Positions 38,676 to 43,503 of a stretch of 43,503 nucleotides of DNA are shown here, piece by piece; the first letter of the stretch is position 1, and every line of letters begins with the position of its first letter. Position numbers and translations under genes: made by a program. The stretch is taken from assembly GCA_028282545.1 (NCBI GenBank), contig JANQHT010000125.1, positions 1-43,503 on the forward strand, in the 5' to 3' direction. This stretch comes from Spirochaetales bacterium (GTDB taxonomy: Bacteria > Spirochaetota > Spirochaetia > DSM-27196 > Alkalispirochaetaceae). Under the pieces are notes generated by a model, which saw only the letters and a program-made list of their open reading frames with translations, was not told the DNA's origin and did no database searches.

Positions 38676-41216
38676 ATGAACTTGATTGAATTCACCGTCA
38701 GCCCACAGATCCCCCGCGCGCTGAAGCCGCTTGAAGAGATCGCTCGCGATCTCTGGGTGAGCTGGAACCACGACGCCCAGAACCTCTTTGTCCGCCTGGA
38801 CTACGACGCGTGGATGCGCAGCAACCAGAATCCCGTCCGTACACTGGGTATGGTCAGCCAGGAGCGGTACGAAGCGCTCGCCACCGATGAGTCGTACCGG
38901 GCGGCGTTGGATAAGGTGGTGCAGAAGTATCGAACGTACCGGGCCGGCAAGGACACGTGGTATCGCGGGTCGCGGTCCAATACAATCGCCTATTTTTCGA
39001 TGGAGTACGGTCTGGACGTCAGCCTTCCCATCTACTCGGGCGGCCTGGGTGTCCTCTCCGGCGACCATTTAAAATCGGCGAGCGACCTGGGGCTGCCCCT
39101 GGTGGGGGTAGGACTCCTCTACCAGCAGGGGTACTTCCAGCAGTACCTCAACCTTGACGGGTTCCAGCAGGAGTCCTATCCCGAAAACGACTGGTACAGT
39201 ATGCCCGTCCGCCGCGTCTATGACCGCGACGGCAACGAGATAAAAGTCAGCGTTGCCCTGGCCGATTCCACCGTGGTGGCTCGCGTGTGGGAGGTCCAGG
39301 TCGGCCGGATCAGCCTCTACCTCCTGGACACCAACATCGACGAAAACAGCGAGAGCGACCGGCGCATCACCGCCAGCCTCTACGGCGGCGATCGGGAGGC
39401 GCGTATCAAACAGGAGATCGTCCTGGGCATCGGCGGTATCCGTGCCCTCCGGGCGATGGGAATCAACCCCGCCGTGACGCATATGAACGAGGGGCATTCC
39501 GCCTTCCTGGGGATTGAGCGGATTCGGGAGTACATGGAAGAGAAGGGCATGACCCGCGAAGAGGCGATGGCGGCGATCTGGCCCACCAACATCTTCACTA
39601 CCCATACGCCCGTTCCCGCCGGGAACGAACGCTTCAGCGTTGAACTGATGCAGAAGTACTTCACCGCCATCACCGCCGGGACCGGTTTTTCCTGGAATGA
39701 GTTCGTTGCGCTCGGACGGGAACGTCCCGACGACACCACTGAACCGTTCTGTATGACCGTTCTGGCCCTCAAGTTAAGCGCCTACAATAACGGCGTCAGC
39801 GAGTTGCACGGCGCGGTGAGCCGGGACATGTGGAAACGCATCTGGCCGGGGCTGCCCGTTCCGGAGGTTCCGATTACCCACGTCACCAACGGCGTCCACT
39901 CCCGGAGTTTTCTCTCGCCGGAGCTCAAGGATCTTCTCGACCGGTACTTTGGTCCGCGCTTCTACGACGAACCGACCAACCTGGAAATCTGGGAACGCAT
40001 GGACCGGATCTCGAACGAGGAACTCTGGCGTACCCACGAGATGCGGAAGAACCGCCTCGTGACCTTCGCCCGGTCCCGACTCGCGAAACAGCTCACGAAA
40101 CGGGGCGCCAGTAAACCGCAGATTCTGTCGGCCGATGAGGTGCTCTCGCCCTATGCGTTTACGATCGGGTTCGCCCGCCGTTTTGCCACGTACAAGCGCG
40201 CCACGCTTCTCTTCCGCGACAAGGAGCGCCTGAAGCGGCTCCTGACCAACGCGGAACGGCCGGTGCAGATCATCTTCGCCGGGAAGGCGCACCCCCACGA
40301 CATTCCCGGGAAGAACCTCATCAAGGATATCGTCCATTTCGCGAGCGACCCGGAGATCCGCAGCAAGATCGTCTTTCTCGAGAACTACGACCTGGAGGTT
40401 GCGAAGCACCTCGTTTCGGGGTGCGATCTGTGGCTCAACACGCCCCGCCGCCCCATGGAAGCGAGCGGCACCAGCGGAATGAAAGCCGCAATCAACGGCG
40501 TCATCAACTGTTCAATTCTCGACGGCTGGTGGGCGGAGGGATACAACAGCGACGTCGGATTTGCGATCGGCGCCGGCGAATCGTACGCCGATGAGGAGAT
40601 GCAGGACGAAGTCGAGAGTAAACTGCTCTACGATCTGCTGGAACGGGAGATCATCCCCAGCTACTACGACCGGGGTCACGACGGCCTACCGCAGACGTGG
40701 GCGCGCCTTATGAAGGAATCGATCCGCCAACTGGGTGGGCGCTTCTCCACCAGCCGGATGTTGATGGAGTATTCGGACCGCTTCTATCTTCCGGCTCTGC
40801 GAAACTACGACCGGTTCCGAAAGGCGGAGTGGCAGGCTGCCCGTGACCTCGCGGCGTACCTGAGACGCCTGGGAGCGGCGTGGAACGATGTAGCCGTGTC
40901 CGAGCCTGTGTCGGGATGGAATCGGCGGATCAAGGTGGGTGACTCCTTTTCCGTTGAATGTACGGTCTCACTGGCGGGACTGGTTCCCGACGACGTTCGC
41001 GTGGAGGTGTACGCGGGACGCCTCGATGCCAACGGCGAAGTAGTCGATCCCAGTTCGTACCGCATGAAACGCGCCGGAGAGACGGGCGGAGGGTACCGGT
41101 TCACGGCGCGGGTGAAGTGTCACCAGGCGGGGCGCCAGGGCTTTGCCGTGCGGGTACTGCCCGCCAACACCCAGTTGGTCCATCCCTTTGTGCCCCGGCT
41201 GCTTCGCTGGTCGTAA
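38676..41216 (+). CDS. glgP: Alpha-glucan (glycogen) phosphorylase
   Basis: This 846-residue GT35 enzyme releases glucose 1-phosphate from glycogen or maltodextrin. The N-terminal extension of about 100 residues (ALKPLEEIARDLWVSWN) is the DUF3417-type leader of the long GlgP subgroup. Catalytic-core marks are HMNEGHSAFLGIERI, TTHTPVPAGNERF, GFARRFATYKRA, and NTPRRPMEASGTSGMKAAIN with the pyridoxal-phosphate lysine. The C-terminal 100 or so residues (after RLGAAWNDVAV) form an extra beta domain. It is 3 bp from hom and probably co-transcribed with it. Confidence 0.97.
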   Translation: MNLIEFTVSPQIPRALKPLEEIARDLWVSWNHDAQNLFVRLDYDAWMRSNQNPVRTLGMVSQERYEALATDESYRAALDKVVQKYRTYRAGKDTWYRGSRSNTIAYFSMEYGLDVSLPIYSGGLGVLSGDHLKSASDLGLPLVGVGLLYQQGYFQQYLNLDGFQQESYPENDWYSMPVRRVYDRDGNEIKVSVALADSTVVARVWEVQVGRISLYLLDTNIDENSESDRRITASLYGGDREARIKQEIVLGIGGIRALRAMGINPAVTHMNEGHSAFLGIERIREYMEEKGMTREEAMAAIWPTNIFTTHTPVPAGNERFSVELMQKYFTAITAGTGFSWNEFVALGRERPDDTTEPFCMTVLALKLSAYNNGVSELHGAVSRDMWKRIWPGLPVPEVPITHVTNGVHSRSFLSPELKDLLDRYFGPRFYDEPTNLEIWERMDRISNEELWRTHEMRKNRLVTFARSRLAKQLTKRGASKPQILSADEVLSPYAFTIGFARRFATYKRATLLFRDKERLKRLLTNAERPVQIIFAGKAHPHDIPGKNLIKDIVHFASDPEIRSKIVFLENYDLEVAKHLVSGCDLWLNTPRRPMEASGTSGMKAAINGVINCSILDGWWAEGYNSDVGFAIGAGESYADEEMQDEVESKLLYDLLEREIIPSYYDRGHDGLPQTWARLMKESIRQLGGRFSTSRMLMEYSDRFYLPALRNYDRFRKAEWQAARDLAAYLRRLGAAWNDVAVSEPVSGWNRRIKVGDSFSVECTVSLAGLVPDDVRVEVYAGRLDANGEVVDPSSYRMKRAGETGGGYRFTARVKCHQAGRQGFAVRVLPANTQLVHPFVPRLLRWS

Positions 41217-41228
41217 GGCGCTCGCAGT

Positions 41229-41930
41229 TTAGAGCACAAATGCGCCGATCCACGGATCGGCCAGGACCAGAAGCACCACGACAACCAGGGCCGGCAGGAA
41301 GTCGGCCGTTTTTACCCGGCGCAGGTTGAGCACGTTCAACCCGATCATAAGAACCATCGCGCCGCCGACACCGCTGATCTCCGACAGGACTAAGTCATTC
41401 ACGATGGGGCGCAACAGCGTAGACAGGAGTGTCAGGCCACCTTGATACACCAGGATCGAAATAGCCGAGAAAGCCACACCGACCCCGTACGTGGCGGTGA
41501 GCAGGATCGCCATAAAGCCGTCCATGACGGACTTGGTGAGGAGCAGTCCATAGTTCCCCTCCACTCCCGCCTCGAAGGCGCCGATGATCGTCAAGGCGCC
41601 AACGCAGAAGAGGACCGAAGCGCTCAGGAAACCACCGGTAAAATCGCCGGCGTCGTCCCGCGCAAAGGAGCGCTTGAGCCGCTCCCCCAGGCCGAGGATC
41701 GCATCTTCGATGTGGAGCGCCGTCCCCAGGAGGCCACCGAGAACCAGCGATAGTGCCAAGTAGAGGAAACGCTGCGTTTCCAGGGCCATTGCCGTGCCGA
41801 TCACGAGCGTTACCACCCCAACCGCGGTAAAAACGGCGGTCCTGAACTCGTCACGGATACCCCGGTGAACCAACAGCCCGATGATGGAACCGACGATGAC
41901 GGTCGCGGTGTTCACGAAGGTGGCGATCAT
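41229..41930 (-). CDS. DUF554-family membrane protein
   Basis: This 233-residue protein has about seven hydrophobic segments. DUF554 (YqgA/YdfK) patterns are ATFVNTATVIVGSIIGLLVH at the start, LGGLLGTALHIEDAILGLGE near residue 84, LFCVGALTIIGAFEAGVEG near 130, and SGVGGAMVLMIGLNVLNL near 200. The family is widespread and poorly characterised, perhaps a transporter. It is convergent with glgP (12 bp between stops) and divergent from the lipoprotein gene. Confidence 0.92.
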   Translation of the reverse strand: MIATFVNTATVIVGSIIGLLVHRGIRDEFRTAVFTAVGVVTLVIGTAMALETQRFLYLALSLVLGGLLGTALHIEDAILGLGERLKRSFARDDAGDFTGGFLSASVLFCVGALTIIGAFEAGVEGNYGLLLTKSVMDGFMAILLTATYGVGVAFSAISILVYQGGLTLLSTLLRPIVNDLVLSEISGVGGAMVLMIGLNVLNLRRVKTADFLPALVVVVLLVLADPWIGAFVL

Positions 41931-41982
41931 GCGGCGAGTCTACTATTGACAGCTACCGGTGCATAGGGGAGTATCGGTAGCG

Positions 41983-42390
41983 ATGATTCGTCGCGCCATT
42001 CCCGCCGTTCTGCTCATGTGTTCGTTTCTTGTTGCCTGCGAGAGTGCCCCGGAGGAGATTCCGGAAGACCTATCGCAGGCGGAATTTTTTCAACGCGCCC
42101 AGGATGAGTACGACGCCGAACGCTGGGACAGCGCCGTTCGGTACTACGAAACGTTCATCGAACGTTTTCCCGACGCGATCGGCGCTCACGTTGAAGCGCG
42201 GTACGAGATCGCCCTCATCACCTATCGCCGCGGCGACCCCGCCGGCGCGCGCGTGCTCTTTGCACAGCTCCTGGCGGAATACGACGCTCCGGAAGCACTG
42301 CTCCCCGAGTGGCCGCGGGTGCTCGCCGAAATCCTCGTAGAGGAGATCGACGCCGCCGAAACGCGTTTGTTAGAAACGGAGGCGGAGTAG
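41983..42390 (+). CDS. Small lipoprotein with TPR-like repeats
   Basis: This 135-residue protein has a lipoprotein signal: MIRRAIPAVLLMCSFLVAC with the lipobox L-V-A-C and then ESAPEE. The mature part is helical with TPR-like spacing (FFQRAQDEYDAERWDSAVRY, then ARYEIALITYRRGDPAGARV). Related short proteins (YbgF/BamD-like) act in envelope assembly, but this one is too short to assign. GGGGA lies about 12 bases before the ATG; a GTG at 41959 is an alternative. It overlaps no gene and ends five bases before galK. Confidence 0.82.
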   Translation: MIRRAIPAVLLMCSFLVACESAPEEIPEDLSQAEFFQRAQDEYDAERWDSAVRYYETFIERFPDAIGAHVEARYEIALITYRRGDPAGARVLFAQLLAEYDAPEALLPEWPRVLAEILVEEIDAAETRLLETEAE

Positions 42391-42394
42391 CCGG

Positions 42395-43503
42395 GTGCGC
42401 ATCCCCTTCTCCGACTTCTCACGAGTCGTCAGAGACTGCGAAGCGAGGATTGCGACCCTTGCGGCTGAGTTCACGGAACGATTCGAAGCATCTCCCACCC
42501 TGGCAGTCTCCTCCCCCGGACGAACTGAACTGGTAGGAAATCACACCGACCATAACGGAGGGCGCGTTGTAGCGGCGGCGGTAGACTTGGACTCGCTGGC
42601 TCTCGTGGCGCCCCGGAACGATCGCGTCGTGCACCTCATATCCCGCGGATGGGATGCGCCCTTTGTCGTCGATCTAACCGATCCGGCTCCGTCACCGGAG
42701 GACCATCCTACAACAGCGTTGATCCGCGGCGTCGCCGCAGGTCTAAGGCGCCTTGAGATCGAACCCCGCGCATTTTCCGCCGTGGCGGAGAGCGCCGTTC
42801 TTCCCGGATCGGGATTAAGTTCCTCCGCCTCCATCGAGATGCTCATTGCCGAGGCGTTTCTCGCCGTTACCGGCCGGTCCGGTGACGTTAATGTCCTTGC
42901 CATGGCCCGGGCGGGCCAGTTCGCCGAGAACGAGTACATGGGAAAGCCCTCGGGTCTGATGGATCAACTGGGCTGCGCCCACGGGGGTGCCGTGGCGATC
43001 GATTTTGGCACGGATCCGCCGAAGATCGATTCGGTTTCTCTCACCCTTGAAGAGGCGGGCTACCGTCTGGCGGTTGTAGCCACCGGCGGTGACCACACGG
43101 ACCTGACTCCGGACTACGCCGCGGTCCCGACGGAGATGAAAGGCGTGGCAGCGAGCCTGGGCGCGGATACGTTGGCAACGGCGGCGTACGGTGATCTGCT
43201 GACCGGTATCCCCAGGCTGCGCGTGGAACGGGGCGACCGCGCCGTATTGAGGGCAATGCACTACTTCGAAGAGTGCCGACGAGCCTCGGAGTTCGCAGAC
43301 GCGGCAAACAGCGGTGACGTTGACCGGGTCATCGAGATCATGCGCGAGAGCGGATCCTCGAGCTGGCGGCTCCTCCAGAACGTGCACACCGATCGGGACG
43401 CGCGCACCCAGCCGATGGCGATCGCCCTGGCGCTCACGGAGAGTTTCCTAAGGGATCGTGGAGCGGCCGGGGCGTGCCGCGTCCACGGCGGCGGGTTCGC
43501 CGG
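42395..43503 (+). CDS. galK: Galactokinase, C-terminus cut by window edge
   Basis: About 369 residues of a GHMP kinase are visible. It phosphorylates galactose to galactose 1-phosphate. Motif 1 is SPGRTELVGNHTDHNGG, motif 2 is the ATP loop LPGSGLSSSASIE, substrate contacts follow in MGKPSGLMDQLGCAHGG, and motif 3 begins CRVHGGGFAG at the right edge. The start is a GTG at 42395 with GGAG seven bases upstream. About 25-30 residues should be missing. It follows the lipoprotein gene by four bases. Confidence 0.95.
   Translation, partial: MRIPFSDFSRVVRDCEARIATLAAEFTERFEASPTLAVSSPGRTELVGNHTDHNGGRVVAAAVDLDSLALVAPRNDRVVHLISRGWDAPFVVDLTDPAPSPEDHPTTALIRGVAAGLRRLEIEPRAFSAVAESAVLPGSGLSSSASIEMLIAEAFLAVTGRSGDVNVLAMARAGQFAENEYMGKPSGLMDQLGCAHGGAVAIDFGTDPPKIDSVSLTLEEAGYRLAVVATGGDHTDLTPDYAAVPTEMKGVAASLGADTLATAAYGDLLTGIPRLRVERGDRAVLRAMHYFEECRRASEFADAANSGDVDRVIEIMRESGSSSWRLLQNVHTDRDARTQPMAIALALTESFLRDRGAAGACRVHGGGFA

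Overview
The window looks like a chromosomal segment of a free-living, carbohydrate-fermenting bacterium, most likely in the Spirochaetota (Spirochaeta/Alkalispirochaeta-like). This is inferred, not proven. The clues are G+C that looks like the high fifties by eye, exported binding proteins whose leaders end in A-F-A-T/S-G-Q/G followed by Q/E-rich residues, many GTG starts and 4-bp ATGA/GTGA overlaps, and a mix of TRAP and ABC sugar transporters with glucosylglycerate and glycogen genes. No phage, IS element, CRISPR array or rRNA was seen. There is one tRNA, Ala(CGC).

Region 1 (1-9454) is a sugar-acid locus on the minus strand. It runs dctP, SDR, uxaE-like tagaturonate epimerase, uxaB-like tagaturonate/altronate oxidoreductase, Zn-dehydrogenase, dctQ, dctM and a second Zn-dehydrogenase cut by the window edge. 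A divergent GntR/FCD regulator sits at 8816-9454, and a likely operator lies between the -35 and -10 of the dctP promoter.

Region 2 (9705-15372, minus) is an operon of GntR/FadR regulator, split transketolase (N and C halves), and an ABC sugar transporter with one binding protein and two permeases but no ATPase. A perfect 16-bp palindrome lies at the predicted start of transcription.

Region 3 (15373-21605) is a looser stretch. It holds a gene-free interval with a large inverted repeat, a MocR-type regulator, a YHS-domain protein, tRNA-Ala, an EamA exporter, an iron-dependent alcohol dehydrogenase and an SDR.

Region 4 (21619-29834) is a second sugar-acid locus. On the minus strand, dctQ, dctM, dctP and an SDR resembling YjmF-type fructuronate reductase form a TRAP operon, with an IclR regulator upstream. 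Diverging from IclR is a second split transketolase, then an SDR and another GntR/FadR regulator. Both sugar-acid loci are thus next to a transketolase pair. A testable idea is that a ketohexuronate such as fructuronate is cleaved by a transketolase, as a carboxylate counterpart of the known sulfo-transketolase route.

Region 5 (29926-43503) is more housekeeping in character. It contains an ABC ATPase, glucosyl-3-phosphoglycerate synthase and a degenerate M20 peptidase homologue in one operon. Next come a stand-alone MalK/UgpC/MsmX-type ATPase (a candidate partner for the ATPase-less ABC operon) and a three-gene operon of a ParB-like protein, an SPL-like radical SAM protein and a secreted protein of unknown function. 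The region ends with homoserine dehydrogenase plus alpha-glucan phosphorylase, a DUF554 membrane protein, a TPR-like lipoprotein and a partial galactokinase.
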